A program made the translations under genes and the position numbers. From CAZKAP01 sp964552195 (lineage in GTDB: Bacteria > Bacteroidota > Bacteroidia > Flavobacteriales > Flavobacteriaceae), in NCBI GenBank assembly GCA_964552195.1, contig CAZKFM010000005.1, forward strand, positions 124,001-188,000: a stretch of DNA of 64,000 nucleotides, read 5' to 3'. Within the stretch, counting starts at the first letter, position 1; the number at the start of each line of letters is the position of its first letter. Below are positions 15,293-24,513 of this stretch, piece by piece. The notes beneath the pieces were generated by a model. That model did no database searches. It was not told the DNA's origin and worked only from the letters and a program-made list of their open reading frames with translations.

Positions 15293-16561
15293 TTACTCTC
15301 CGAGCATTCCTTTAATCCGCACAAAATTGTCGGTGTCCCCCAGCGCTCCATAGAGGTTCTTCAGCTGGGAGAGTATGCTCTTGTCGTTCGGGTTGTCCTT
15401 CAGGGCCGCCTCGAGGACCACGGCCCCTTCCCGGAACAAGTCGTCCTTCTGTTGCTTAAGCTTGTCGTATTTGGCGATATCCTCCTTTCTGTAAGAGGAA
15501 GAGAGCTCATTCATCTGCTCGATCAGATCGTTGCCCTCGTTCACATAGGTGGTGGACAGGTTAAGCAGTGCATTGGTATAATTAGGGTCGATCTCCAGCG
15601 CCTTGCTGTATGCAGCACGGGCCCCTTTGTAATCCCTCTGCTCCATGTTAATCACGCCTATGTTGTACAGCAGGTCAGGATTATCGGGTGCCATCTTAGA
15701 GGCCTCTTCCATCAGCTTCTTGAAGGTCTCCTTGTCACCCATGTTGTAGTACAGATTCGCCTTGTTAAGCACCAAATTCACATCGTCAGGATTAGCAGCC
15801 ATAGCGTCCTCATAAGCCTGCAGGGCCTCATCCGTCTTACCCTGCTGCTGAAGGATCAGTGCGATATTCTTCACGATCTCCGCCTTCTTGGAAGGAATCT
15901 TCTCATCCTTGGGGTTGGAGTATGAGCCGGACTTCACATACAGATCACGGGTCTCTTTATCGAGTTCTTCGGTCTTACCGGTCTCTACATTGACGGCGGT
16001 GTATGTCATACCACTTCCGTCATAACCGATTTCCTTGAGTTCCCTGTAGTACTTCAGGGCCCCTTCCAGATCGCCCCCGTTCACGGAGCTTCCCGCCGCA
16101 TAGTACAGCCAGAGAGTATCCTGTGGGCTCATCTTGTATCCGAGATATAGCTTGGACGCGGAATCCACAAACTTGGATTCGTTCTGATCCTTGATAGCAG
16201 CATTAACCAGATCTGCGGCCATTTGCCTGATGGCAGTCGCTGCATCATCGGTATATCGGGACTTACCCGACTGTTTTTCAACATCCATCATTTTGTTGTA
16301 TGCGTCCAGAGACTTCTGGTAAGCCTCGGTGTCACCGGCCTTGGCCAGACCAGCGTAGGCCTCACCCAATAGATTGTAGTACTGAGCCTGCATTTTTTCA
16401 TCGGCAGACCCGATGGTAGAAGCTGCCTTGTCCAGTTCGGTGACTGCTGAAGCGAAGTTGCCCGATTTCATAGCTTTAGTAGCCTCTTTAATCTCATCCT
16501 TCTGAGCCCAGACCGCAACGGAAAGGCCAAGCAGAAGCACGGTAAAAATCTTGGTTTTCAT
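15293..16561 (-). CDS. Secreted tetratricopeptide-repeat protein
   Basis: 422 residues with a signal peptide (cut after about residue 19, AVWAQ). Several TPR units are visible, the clearest at about 235-335: IALILQQQGKTDEALQAYED, PDDVNLVLNKANLYYNMGD, PDLLYNIGVINMEQRDYKGA, PNYTNALLNLSTTYVNEGN. It probably holds a periplasmic or envelope protein complex together; no enzyme domain is seen. It lies 43 bases downstream of gyrA on the same strand, an arrangement I have seen in other flavobacteria, and is likely read through from it. Confidence 0.85.
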   Translation of the reverse strand: MKTKIFTVLLLGLSVAVWAQKDEIKEATKAMKSGNFASAVTELDKAASTIGSADEKMQAQYYNLLGEAYAGLAKAGDTEAYQKSLDAYNKMMDVEKQSGKSRYTDDAATAIRQMAADLVNAAIKDQNESKFVDSASKLYLGYKMSPQDTLWLYYAAGSSVNGGDLEGALKYYRELKEIGYDGSGMTYTAVNVETGKTEELDKETRDLYVKSGSYSNPKDEKIPSKKAEIVKNIALILQQQGKTDEALQAYEDAMAANPDDVNLVLNKANLYYNMGDKETFKKLMEEASKMAPDNPDLLYNIGVINMEQRDYKGARAAYSKALEIDPNYTNALLNLSTTYVNEGNDLIEQMNELSSSYRKEDIAKYDKLKQQKDDLFREGAVVLEAALKDNPNDKSILSQLKNLYGALGDTDNFVRIKGMLGE

Positions 16562-16604
16562 TGGTTTATTTTTGTGTTTAAATACCTCGTAAAGGTATTA
16601 TTTT

Positions 16605-19121
16605 CTATGAATCCGTATCGAGGCTTGTGCCATCTTCTTCGTTGACCTCTATATCCCTCACATCCACATCCTCGACGGCCTCGTCATCCTTTAAGACCTT
16701 GGCGACGGCAGCGATGGTGTCTTTGCCTTTCAGATTGATCAGTCTGACACCCTGAGTGGCTCGTCCCATCACCCTCAGATCTGAGACTTCCAGACGTATG
16801 GCAATACCCGACTTATTGATGATCATGAGGTCATAGGAATCCGTGACATTTTTAATGGCCACCAGTCCACCAGTCTTCTCAGTAATGGAAATGGTCTTGA
16901 CCCCCTTGCCTCCCCGATTGGTGATCCGGTAGTCGTCTATGCTCGAGCGCTTTCCATATCCGTTCTCAGACACGACCAGAATATCCTCGTCAAAATTGTG
17001 AACCGAGACCATGCCGATCACCTCATCCTTATCATGGGCAAGTGTAATCCCGCGGACTCCGGCCGCACTCCGGCCCATGGGACGTGTCTTGCTTTCTTCG
17101 AATCGAATCGCTTTACCGGATTTGAGCCCCAGGAAGATTTGACTGTTACCCGTGGTGAGTTTGGCCTCGAGTAGCTCGTCTCCCTCTCTGATGGTAATGG
17201 CGTTAATACCGTTCTGCCGCGGACGGGAATACTGCTCCAGGGAAGTCTTCTTCACGACCCCCTGCTTGGTAGCCATAATCACGTAGTGACTGTTTACATA
17301 GTCCTCATCCTTGAGGTCCTGGGTACAAATGAACGCCTTGACTTTGTCGTCGGGTTCGATCTGGATCAGATTCTGTATGGCTCGCCCCTTGGAGGCCTTG
17401 GTGCCTTCGGGTATTTCGTAGACCCGCATCCAGAAACAGCGGCCCTTCTGGGTAAAGAACAGCATGTATTGATGGTTGGTACCCACAAACAAATGCTCGA
17501 GGAAGTCCTCCTGGCGGGTGGACGAAGCCTTCTGTCCCACTCCACCCCTATGCTGTATTTTGTATTCCGAAAGCGGGGTGCGCTTGATGTAGCCCGCATG
17601 CGAAATGGTGATCACCACCTGTTCGTCCGGAATCATATCCTCTATGCTCAGATCGCCACCGGCGAAATCGATGTCCGAACGGCGCTCATCGCCGTAATTC
17701 TTCCTGATCTCCTGGAGCTCCTCCTTGATGATTTCCATTCGGCGTTCCTTGCGCTCCAGTATGTCTTTCAGGTCTTCTATGGTCTTCAGCAACTCGTCGT
17801 ATTCCTCACGCAACTTGTCCTGTTCCAGTCCTGTCAGCTGTCGAAGCCTCATCTCCACGATGGCCCTGGCCTGCACTTCGGACAGCGAGAAGCGTTCGAT
17901 CAGGCTGTTCCGGGCATCTTCCACATTGGCCGAAGCCCTGATAATTGAGATTACCTCGTCGATGTTATCCGAAGCAATGATCAGGCCCTCCAATATGTGT
18001 GCCCGCTCTTCAGCTTTACGCAGTTCAAATTTCGTACGCCTGACTACGACCTCGTGGCGATGATCCACGAAATGGACGATCAGGTCCTTCAGATTGAGCA
18101 ATTGGGGCCTGCCACCCACCAGGGCGATGTTATTTACGCTAAAGCTGGTCTGCAGTGCCGTATGCTTATACAGCGTATTGAGTACGATGTTCGGAATGGC
18201 GTCCCGCTTCAGTATGTACACAATTCGCATTCCCTTGCGATCCGATTCGTCCCGGATCAGAGAGATGCCCTCGATTTTCTTGTCATTCACCATGTCCCAG
18301 GTCTTCTTCAGCATCTCCGCCTTGTTCACCTGATATGGAATCTCAGTAACCACGATGCAATCCCTGCCGTTAATTTCCTCGAAGGTGGCACGGGCCCTCA
18401 TCACTACCCGACCCTTGCCGGTATGGAAGGCCTCACGCACGCCGTCATAACCGTAAATGATACCCCCGGTAGGAAAATCGGGTGCTTTGATGAACTGCAT
18501 CAGGCCGTCCACATCGATTTCGGGATTATCGATGTAGGCTATGGTCCCATCGACTGCCTCGGCCAGATTGTGAGGAGGCATGTTCGTGGCCATACCCACG
18601 GCTATACCTGCCGCACCGTTGACCAACAAATTGGGTACACGGGAAGGAAGCACGGTGGGCTCTTCCAGCGAATCGTCGAAGTTCAGGGTATGGTCCACCG
18701 TTTCCTTGTCGATATCCGCCAGCATCTCCTCGGCGAACTTGCGCATACGGGCCTCGGTATACCTCATGGCCGCAGGGCTGTCTCCATCGACGGAACCGAA
18801 GTTTCCCTGGCCGTCAATAAGCATATAGCGCAGGCTCCATTCCTGGGCCATGCGAACCATGGTATCGTAAACCGAGGTATCTCCATGAGGGTGGTACTTA
18901 CCGAGGACCTCACCCACGATACGGGCCGATTTCTTGTAGGAGGTATTGGAACGGACTCCCAGCTCGTGCATGCCAAACAAGACACGTCGATGGACGGGCT
19001 TGAGACCGTCTCGAACGTCCGGCAGGGCACGTGACACTATGACCGACATCGAATAATCGATGTAGGCCGACTTCATTTCATCTTCGATGTTTATCGCTAT
19101 CAGCTTCTCTCCGTCCGCCAT
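16605..19121 (-). CDS. gyrA: DNA gyrase subunit A
   Basis: 838 residues. The N-terminal winged-helix/tower part has the DNA-cleaving Tyr121 in AAMRYTEAR. The quinolone-determining region reads YHPHGDTSVYDTMVRMAQ, with Thr82 at the place of E. coli Ser83 and Asp86 at that of Asp87. The C-terminal beta-pinwheel follows from about residue 510; its first blade carries a GyrA-box variant (IQHRGGVGQK, against QRRGGKG) and a later blade has NRGGKG. The tail is acidic. Gyrase introduces negative supercoils using ATP together with GyrB, which is not in the window. Leads an operon with the TPR gene. Confidence 0.98.
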   Translation of the reverse strand: MADGEKLIAINIEDEMKSAYIDYSMSVIVSRALPDVRDGLKPVHRRVLFGMHELGVRSNTSYKKSARIVGEVLGKYHPHGDTSVYDTMVRMAQEWSLRYMLIDGQGNFGSVDGDSPAAMRYTEARMRKFAEEMLADIDKETVDHTLNFDDSLEEPTVLPSRVPNLLVNGAAGIAVGMATNMPPHNLAEAVDGTIAYIDNPEIDVDGLMQFIKAPDFPTGGIIYGYDGVREAFHTGKGRVVMRARATFEEINGRDCIVVTEIPYQVNKAEMLKKTWDMVNDKKIEGISLIRDESDRKGMRIVYILKRDAIPNIVLNTLYKHTALQTSFSVNNIALVGGRPQLLNLKDLIVHFVDHRHEVVVRRTKFELRKAEERAHILEGLIIASDNIDEVISIIRASANVEDARNSLIERFSLSEVQARAIVEMRLRQLTGLEQDKLREEYDELLKTIEDLKDILERKERRMEIIKEELQEIRKNYGDERRSDIDFAGGDLSIEDMIPDEQVVITISHAGYIKRTPLSEYKIQHRGGVGQKASSTRQEDFLEHLFVGTNHQYMLFFTQKGRCFWMRVYEIPEGTKASKGRAIQNLIQIEPDDKVKAFICTQDLKDEDYVNSHYVIMATKQGVVKKTSLEQYSRPRQNGINAITIREGDELLEAKLTTGNSQIFLGLKSGKAIRFEESKTRPMGRSAAGVRGITLAHDKDEVIGMVSVHNFDEDILVVSENGYGKRSSIDDYRITNRGGKGVKTISITEKTGGLVAIKNVTDSYDLMIINKSGIAIRLEVSDLRVMGRATQGVRLINLKGKDTIAAVAKVLKDDEAVEDVDVRDIEVNEEDGTSLDTDS

Positions 19122-19575
19122 AAAATCGCAGTAATTTTAAAATCGCAGCAAGATACGATAAATACTAGGCTCACCGGATGTGCAAGGTGGTATTAATCCA
19201 GTTTTTATTAACAGTTTTAACAGCCTTATTACGGGACGCCGGGCTTCATTTTATGGCCGCCAGGAGACCGGGTGATTTTCACCGCTTCCCATTGGCACGG
19301 TTTTGGGAGGTCCAAGATGGACAAAAAAGAACCCAAATCGCTAGTTAGCCAACTGAAAAACAGAAATTTCCGTAATTTTTTTGGGTCTGTTTCGACCTAT
19401 GAAACTCGGGTTTCAACGAATGATGGTGGCCCTTTTTGATAATAATGCAAGGAAGTGGCGACAAAATAACAGGTTCAGGACCTTAATCCTGTTTTTTTTG
19501 CGTTAATCGAGAAAGGGTCTGCGAATTGGTTGCCCAAGGTACTTTTTATTAATTTTAGTAGCTGAATTACATTTT
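19122..19575. other. Long divergent intergenic region between gyrA and clpC
   Basis: 454 bases without a supported gene. It must hold the promoters of gyrA (minus) and clpC (plus). Near 19470-19500 AACAGG and CCTGTT (separated by 14 bases) precede eight Ts, a weak terminator-like hairpin on the plus strand. An imperfect long-range match (AACCCAAAT near 19330 with TTTGGGTCT near 19385) could fold the middle part. I see no known riboswitch or small RNA. Confidence 0.5.
19530..19557 (+). promoter_or_regulatory. Possible clpC promoter
   Basis: TTG (19530-19532), 17 bases, then TAATTTTA (19550-19557), close to the Bacteroidota TTTG-N19-TAnnTTTG pattern; it ends 18 bases before the ATG of clpC. 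Confidence 0.4.
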
Positions 19576-22131
19576 ATGGACGATAATTTTTCTCCAAGGG
19601 TTAAAGACGTCATTGCGTACAGCAAGGAAGAGGCGCTCCGCCTGGGTCACGATTTCATCGGGACCGAGCACCTCTTGCTGGGCCTGTTAAGGGACGGCAA
19701 TGGCAAAGCTATAAGCATACTCGATGCCCTGGAGGTCGACCTGGATCACCTCCGAAGAAAAGTCGAAATACTCACACCCTCCAACCCAACAACCACCGGC
19801 ATACAGAAAGACAAGAAGAATCTGCACCTGACCCGACAGGCGGAACGGGCGCTTAAGACCACCTTTCTCGAAGCTAAACTGTTTCAGTCGTCTTCCATCA
19901 ACACGGCGCACCTGCTGCTATGCATACTGCGCAACGAAAACGACCCCACTACCAAACTCCTTCACCGACTGCGCGTGGATTACGACGGTGTGAAGGAACA
20001 ATTCAAATCTATGATCACAAGCGAGGACGATTACACCGACAATCCCACCTCCGAATCCTCATTCCCAGGGGATTCCGATTCCGAAGGGGAATCCAAGGAT
20101 GGCGGGTACAGCTCCGGCTCCTCCGATTCCAAGAAAGGCACTAAGAAATCCAAGACGCCCGTACTGGACAATTTCGGCAGAGACCTGACCAAGATGGCTG
20201 AGGAGAACAAACTCGACCCCGTCGTGGGCCGGGAAAAAGAGATCGAAAGGGTCTCTCAGATACTCAGCCGGCGAAAGAAGAACAATCCCCTGCTCATCGG
20301 CGAGCCCGGAGTAGGTAAAAGTGCCATAGCCGAAGGGCTGGCCCTTCGCATTATCAACAAGAAGGTTTCACGCATCCTTTACAACAAGAGAGTCGTTACC
20401 CTGGACCTGGCGTCCCTGGTAGCCGGCACGAAATACCGCGGTCAGTTCGAAGAACGCATGAAGGCCGTGATGAACGAACTGGAGAAAAACGACGACATCA
20501 TACTGTTCATAGACGAAATTCACACCATAGTAGGTGCGGGTGGAGCTACAGGCAGTCTGGATGCCTCGAACATGTTCAAACCCGCCCTGGCAAGAGGCGA
20601 GATTCAGTGCATAGGTGCGACCACTTTGGACGAATACCGGCAGTACATCGAAAAGGACGGGGCCCTGGAGCGACGCTTTCAGAAGGTCATGGTCGAGCCT
20701 ACTACCGTTGAGGAGACCATCGAAATCCTGATGAACATCAAAGAGAAGTACGAGGACCACCACAATGTGATATACACCGATGAGGCCGTTATCGCTTGTG
20801 TGAAGCTCACCAATCGGTATATGACCGACCGATTCCTTCCGGACAAGGCCATCGATGCCCTGGATGAATCCGGTTCACGTGTGCACATCGTGAATATGGA
20901 GGTCCCTCAGAAGATACTGGATCTGGAAGCTGAGCTGGAGAAGACCCGGGAGCTTAAGAACTCCGTAGTTCGCAAGCAGAAGTACGAGGAAGCCGCCAAG
21001 CTCAGGGACGACGAGAAGCGAATCGAGAAGGATTTGGCCATCGCCCAGGAACAGTGGGAGGAAGAGAGTAAACTCCACCGCGAAACCGTATCCGAGTCCA
21101 ACGTGGCCGATGTGGTTTCCATGATGAGTGGAATACCCGTTAATCGTATTGCGCAAACGGAAAGCAAAAAACTGGCCCGATTGCCCGACCTGATCAAGAA
21201 TCTGGTTATCGGACAGGACGAGGCCGTGGCCAAGGTTACCAAGGCCATACAGCGAAACCGCGCCGGACTCAAGGATCCGAATAAACCCATAGGTTCGTTC
21301 ATTTTCCTGGGGCAGACCGGTGTCGGTAAGACGCAGCTGGCCAAGGTTTTGGCCCGGGAGCTCTTCGATTCGGAAGATGCCCTGATTCGCATCGACATGA
21401 GCGAATACATGGAAAAATTCGCCATATCCCGACTGGTGGGAGCCCCTCCCGGATACGTGGGATACGAAGAAGGTGGACAGCTCACCGAGAAGGTGCGCAG
21501 AAAGCCGTATTCGGTTATCCTGCTGGACGAGGTGGAAAAGGCACACCCAGATGTGTTCAACATGCTGCTGCAGGTGCTGGATGACGGCTACCTGACCGAC
21601 AGCCTGGGGCGCAAGATCGACTTCCGGAATACCATCATTATCATGACCTCCAATATCGGAGCCCGTCAACTGAAAGACTTCGGGCAGGGCGTCGGATTCG
21701 GAACTTCTGCGCGCAAGGCACAGGAGGACAGTAATCAGAAGAGCATAATTGAAAATGCTCTGAAAAAGGCCTTCGCCCCCGAATTCCTTAACCGTATTGA
21801 TGATGTAGTCGTGTTTAATACACTGGAGAAGGAACACATCTTCCAGATCATAGATATCGAGTTGATGAAGCTATATGACCGACTCAAGGAGAACGGTTAC
21901 AACCTCAAGCTTTCCGATAAGGCCCGGGATTTTATAGCCGAAAAAGGCTTTGACAAGCAGTTCGGTGCCCGTCCGCTGAAAAGGGCCATACAGAAGTATA
22001 TAGAAGATGCCCTGGCCGAGGAAATTGTCAACGAAAAGCTGGAAGAAGGCGACGGTATCTTCATGGACCTGAACGAATCCACTGGAGAACTTACGGTTAG
22101 TATCGATAAACGAGCCGAGAAGTCCTCCTAG
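19576..22131 (+). CDS. clpC: ATP-dependent Clp protease ATP-binding subunit ClpC
   Basis: 851 residues in ClpC order: two N-terminal Clp_N repeats (about 1-145), a Ser/Gly/Lys-rich linker (about 155-195), AAA+ domain 1 with Walker A GEPGVGKSAIAEG, a middle coiled-coil with a UVR-like stretch (KQKYEEAAKLRDDEK), and AAA+ domain 2 with GQTGVGKTQLAKV, IDMSEYMEK and the C-terminal D2-small domain. It unfolds protein substrates and feeds them to ClpP; in other bacteria it works with adaptors and is heat- or stress-induced. No ctsR or mcsAB gene is adjacent, as expected in Bacteroidota. Single-gene transcript with its own terminator. Confidence 0.97.
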   Translation: MDDNFSPRVKDVIAYSKEEALRLGHDFIGTEHLLLGLLRDGNGKAISILDALEVDLDHLRRKVEILTPSNPTTTGIQKDKKNLHLTRQAERALKTTFLEAKLFQSSSINTAHLLLCILRNENDPTTKLLHRLRVDYDGVKEQFKSMITSEDDYTDNPTSESSFPGDSDSEGESKDGGYSSGSSDSKKGTKKSKTPVLDNFGRDLTKMAEENKLDPVVGREKEIERVSQILSRRKKNNPLLIGEPGVGKSAIAEGLALRIINKKVSRILYNKRVVTLDLASLVAGTKYRGQFEERMKAVMNELEKNDDIILFIDEIHTIVGAGGATGSLDASNMFKPALARGEIQCIGATTLDEYRQYIEKDGALERRFQKVMVEPTTVEETIEILMNIKEKYEDHHNVIYTDEAVIACVKLTNRYMTDRFLPDKAIDALDESGSRVHIVNMEVPQKILDLEAELEKTRELKNSVVRKQKYEEAAKLRDDEKRIEKDLAIAQEQWEEESKLHRETVSESNVADVVSMMSGIPVNRIAQTESKKLARLPDLIKNLVIGQDEAVAKVTKAIQRNRAGLKDPNKPIGSFIFLGQTGVGKTQLAKVLARELFDSEDALIRIDMSEYMEKFAISRLVGAPPGYVGYEEGGQLTEKVRRKPYSVILLDEVEKAHPDVFNMLLQVLDDGYLTDSLGRKIDFRNTIIIMTSNIGARQLKDFGQGVGFGTSARKAQEDSNQKSIIENALKKAFAPEFLNRIDDVVVFNTLEKEHIFQIIDIELMKLYDRLKENGYNLKLSDKARDFIAEKGFDKQFGARPLKRAIQKYIEDALAEEIVNEKLEEGDGIFMDLNESTGELTVSIDKRAEKSS

Positions 22132-22153
22132 GAATTTCCCATAGAATGATCAG

Positions 22154-22195
22154 CCGCCCTGAAGTCCCAAACCGGTACTTCAGGGCGGTTTTACT
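22154..22195 (+). terminator. clpC terminator
   Basis: CCGCCCTGAAGT (22154-22165) pairs perfectly with ACTTCAGGGCGG (22177-22188) and is followed by a T-rich stretch. Confidence 0.9.
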
Positions 22196-22342
22196 TTAGT
22201 GCCGTTCGTCGATCAAGGCATGTCTGGACTGGTCGGCTCCAAATGTGTCATTCATACGAAATAATTACACTTCGTCTATTTTTTTGAGGAATCCATCCAC
22301 ACTCCGGTACTTTCACCCTCAAGATTTTAGGACACTATAATT

Positions 22343-22774
22343 ATGAAAATGAATCCCGGAAAAGGCGATGCCCTGCTCAAGGAGTATGCGCTCGATGGAG
22401 GTCTGGTTCAGGTCTACCAGGACTTCATGGTCTGCATGCTGGACGAGGGCTCAACCCTGAACCTGGACTTCATTGCTCCATTGGTGGGAATTTCGGAAGT
22501 ACACTTCCGGGACCGGCCATTCGGCTATATCAGTTACCGCAAGAATTCCCATGCCGTAGATCCGACCATTTACAGCTACCTCAGAGAACTCAATAACCTC
22601 AAAGCCGTCGCTGTGGTTTCCCGCAAGGACATCGACATGCACAATTTCGATATCGAGCGGCTTTTCTACAAAAGGCAAATAGAGTTCTTTATTGAATACG
22701 AAAATGCCACGGAATGGGTCAAATCCCGTATTCGCAGGCTCAGTACCATAGGAAGCCGCAGGCCGGCCGAATAG
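22343..22774 (+). CDS. Conserved hypothetical protein, possibly STAS/SpoIIAA-like
   Basis: 143 residues, soluble, no signal peptide. The alternation of strands and helices (YQDFMVCMLDEG ... FGYISYRKN ... LKAVAVVSRKDID ... QIEFFIEYENATEWV) resembles the SpoIIAA-like/STAS fold seen in many small flavobacterial proteins. That is a judgement by eye and no catalytic motif is present. It stands alone, converging on the NAD(P)HX-repair gene with 11 bases between the stops. Confidence 0.7.
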   Translation: MKMNPGKGDALLKEYALDGGLVQVYQDFMVCMLDEGSTLNLDFIAPLVGISEVHFRDRPFGYISYRKNSHAVDPTIYSYLRELNNLKAVAVVSRKDIDMHNFDIERLFYKRQIEFFIEYENATEWVKSRIRRLSTIGSRRPAE

Positions 22775-22785
22775 AGCTGCAGGCC

Positions 22786-24372
22786 TTAGTCTTCCTTCCC
22801 TTCAGCGAGTTCCTCGATGTCCTCGGATGGAGGTTGAGTATAGTGTAAAAATGCATTTCCCAGATTATCGATGATATCCGAGGCCGTTACGGCCTCATAG
22901 CCCATCTGACTTGCCGCAATATCGCCCGCCAGTCCGTGCAGCATCACACCTAGTGCAGCGGACTGCAAGGGAGCATACTTCTGCGCCAGGAGGGCTCCCA
23001 CCACTCCTGCCAGTGTATCTCCGCTTCCTGCCGTAGCCATACCGGGATTCCCCGTATGGTTGACATAGGTTCCCCCTTCGTGTACGATCAGGGTATGAGC
23101 GCCCTTGATGACGAGTATGCAGCGGTATCTCGCAACGAATTTCCGGGCCTTGGCGAGCTTGTCGAAATCGTCCTTCCACTTGCCGATCAGCCCTTGCAGT
23201 TCTCCCGGGTGGGGCAACAAAATGGTTGCCGGTGGCAATAACCGGAGCAGGCGATGATTCTTCCCCAGCAGGTTTAAGGCATCGGCATCCAGAACCAGAT
23301 TTCCCTTGCAGGTGCGAAGGAACTCCCGGAACGCCAGCAAGGTTTTCTCGTGCGTACCCATACCCATTCCCATGACTACAGCATCCGGTTTAAAGGGCAG
23401 TTCCAGGGACTCCAGCATGGACTTGCTTTCTCCCTCCTTCTTCTCCCCTTCCGTCGGAGGGGCCTTGGCCACACTTACCATCACCTCCGGTAGTGACGAT
23501 TGCAGGGGTAGGAGCCCGCACTCCGGTATCAGGGCGGTGACCTTGCCGGCACCGGCGCGCATGCAGGCCCGCGCAGCCAGTATTACGGCTCCCATGGATC
23601 CCCGCTTTCCTCCCGAGATCAGGACATGGCCGAAGGTACCTTTATGGGAGAATGCGTGCCGCTCCCTGTACCAGGGGAGCATGTCTTTCGGGCCCAGCAA
23701 TTCGAAATCGGCCTGCAAACTGTCGTTATACTCGGTATCCAGACCGATGTCCAGTATTTGCCAGTTCCCTATATAATCGTAGGTATCCGGCAGGAAAAAA
23801 ACCAGCTTCGGAGTCTGGAAAGTGAGTACCATATCTGCCTGAATCACCCATTCGGATCGGGCAGGAACCCGATCGAGAAACATGCCCGACGGCATGTCTA
23901 CGGCCAGCACGAAACAGGGTGCCGCATTGATAGCCCGAATCACCGCCTGCACCAGATCGTCCGGATCACGATTGAGGCCAATCCCGAAGAGCGAGTCTAC
24001 AATCAGGGCATTGGATTCGAATTCCGGCAGATCCTCTGGGCCGTTCACATATTCGGGATAAAGCTTTCGTGTCTTAAGCTGCTCAAGCTGATACAGAAAG
24101 CCCTCGGACCGTTTGGCGCCGTAATTGACCATAAATACATGGAGGTGGTAGCCGTGATCGAAGAGATGCCGCGCAAGTGCCAGTCCATCCCCCCCGTTAT
24201 TGCCTATACCACAGAATACGTATACGGGTATGGGACGCCCTTGCATGCGTTCATGTATGTACTGGAACACCCCCAGGGATGCCCGTTCCATCAGTTCGTG
24301 TTCTTCGAGTCCCTGATTACGGATGGTTTGCTCTTCGGCCTGTCGGACTTGTTCAGCGTCCAGTATTTTCAT
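22786..24372 (-). CDS. nnr: Bifunctional NAD(P)H-hydrate epimerase / ADP-dependent dehydratase
   Basis: 528 residues with two domains. The N-terminal YjeF_N epimerase (about 1-215) has VFCGIGNNGGDGLALARHL and the Asp in ALIVDSLFGIGL. The C-terminal ADP/ATP-dependent dehydratase (about 225-510) has GSMGAVILAARACMRAGAG, LDADALNL, TILLPHPGEL and NPGMATAGSGDTLAGVVGA, the nucleotide site. Together they repair hydrated NADH and NADPH. An acidic tail follows. Its start lies 141 bases from thrA on the opposite strand. Confidence 0.95.
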   Translation of the reverse strand: MKILDAEQVRQAEEQTIRNQGLEEHELMERASLGVFQYIHERMQGRPIPVYVFCGIGNNGGDGLALARHLFDHGYHLHVFMVNYGAKRSEGFLYQLEQLKTRKLYPEYVNGPEDLPEFESNALIVDSLFGIGLNRDPDDLVQAVIRAINAAPCFVLAVDMPSGMFLDRVPARSEWVIQADMVLTFQTPKLVFFLPDTYDYIGNWQILDIGLDTEYNDSLQADFELLGPKDMLPWYRERHAFSHKGTFGHVLISGGKRGSMGAVILAARACMRAGAGKVTALIPECGLLPLQSSLPEVMVSVAKAPPTEGEKKEGESKSMLESLELPFKPDAVVMGMGMGTHEKTLLAFREFLRTCKGNLVLDADALNLLGKNHRLLRLLPPATILLPHPGELQGLIGKWKDDFDKLAKARKFVARYRCILVIKGAHTLIVHEGGTYVNHTGNPGMATAGSGDTLAGVVGALLAQKYAPLQSAALGVMLHGLAGDIAASQMGYEAVTASDIIDNLGNAFLHYTQPPSEDIEELAEGKED

Positions 24373-24513
24373 TACCCCTGACTTTTTGTCGTTTTTACGA
24401 ATGCGGCTCCCGATTTAGGCGGTCAGTCTGTCGAATGTAGTACTTTTACCTCAGTCCCGGCTACTCCAGCTTCAGGGTAGCATTCCAAGGGCAGACCGGA
24501 ATCCACCTGACCT

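Noticed and set aside
17997..19034. 345-codon plus-strand frame opposite gyrA
   Set aside because: It lies wholly inside gyrA, has no family resemblance, and its His/Val-rich composition is that of an antisense shadow.
20875..21837. 320-codon minus-strand frame opposite clpC
   Set aside because: Antisense shadow of ClpC; no signal or domain.
24373..24513. Threonine attenuator before thrA
   Set aside because: No short frame with runs of Thr or Ile codons and no terminator hairpin could be found.
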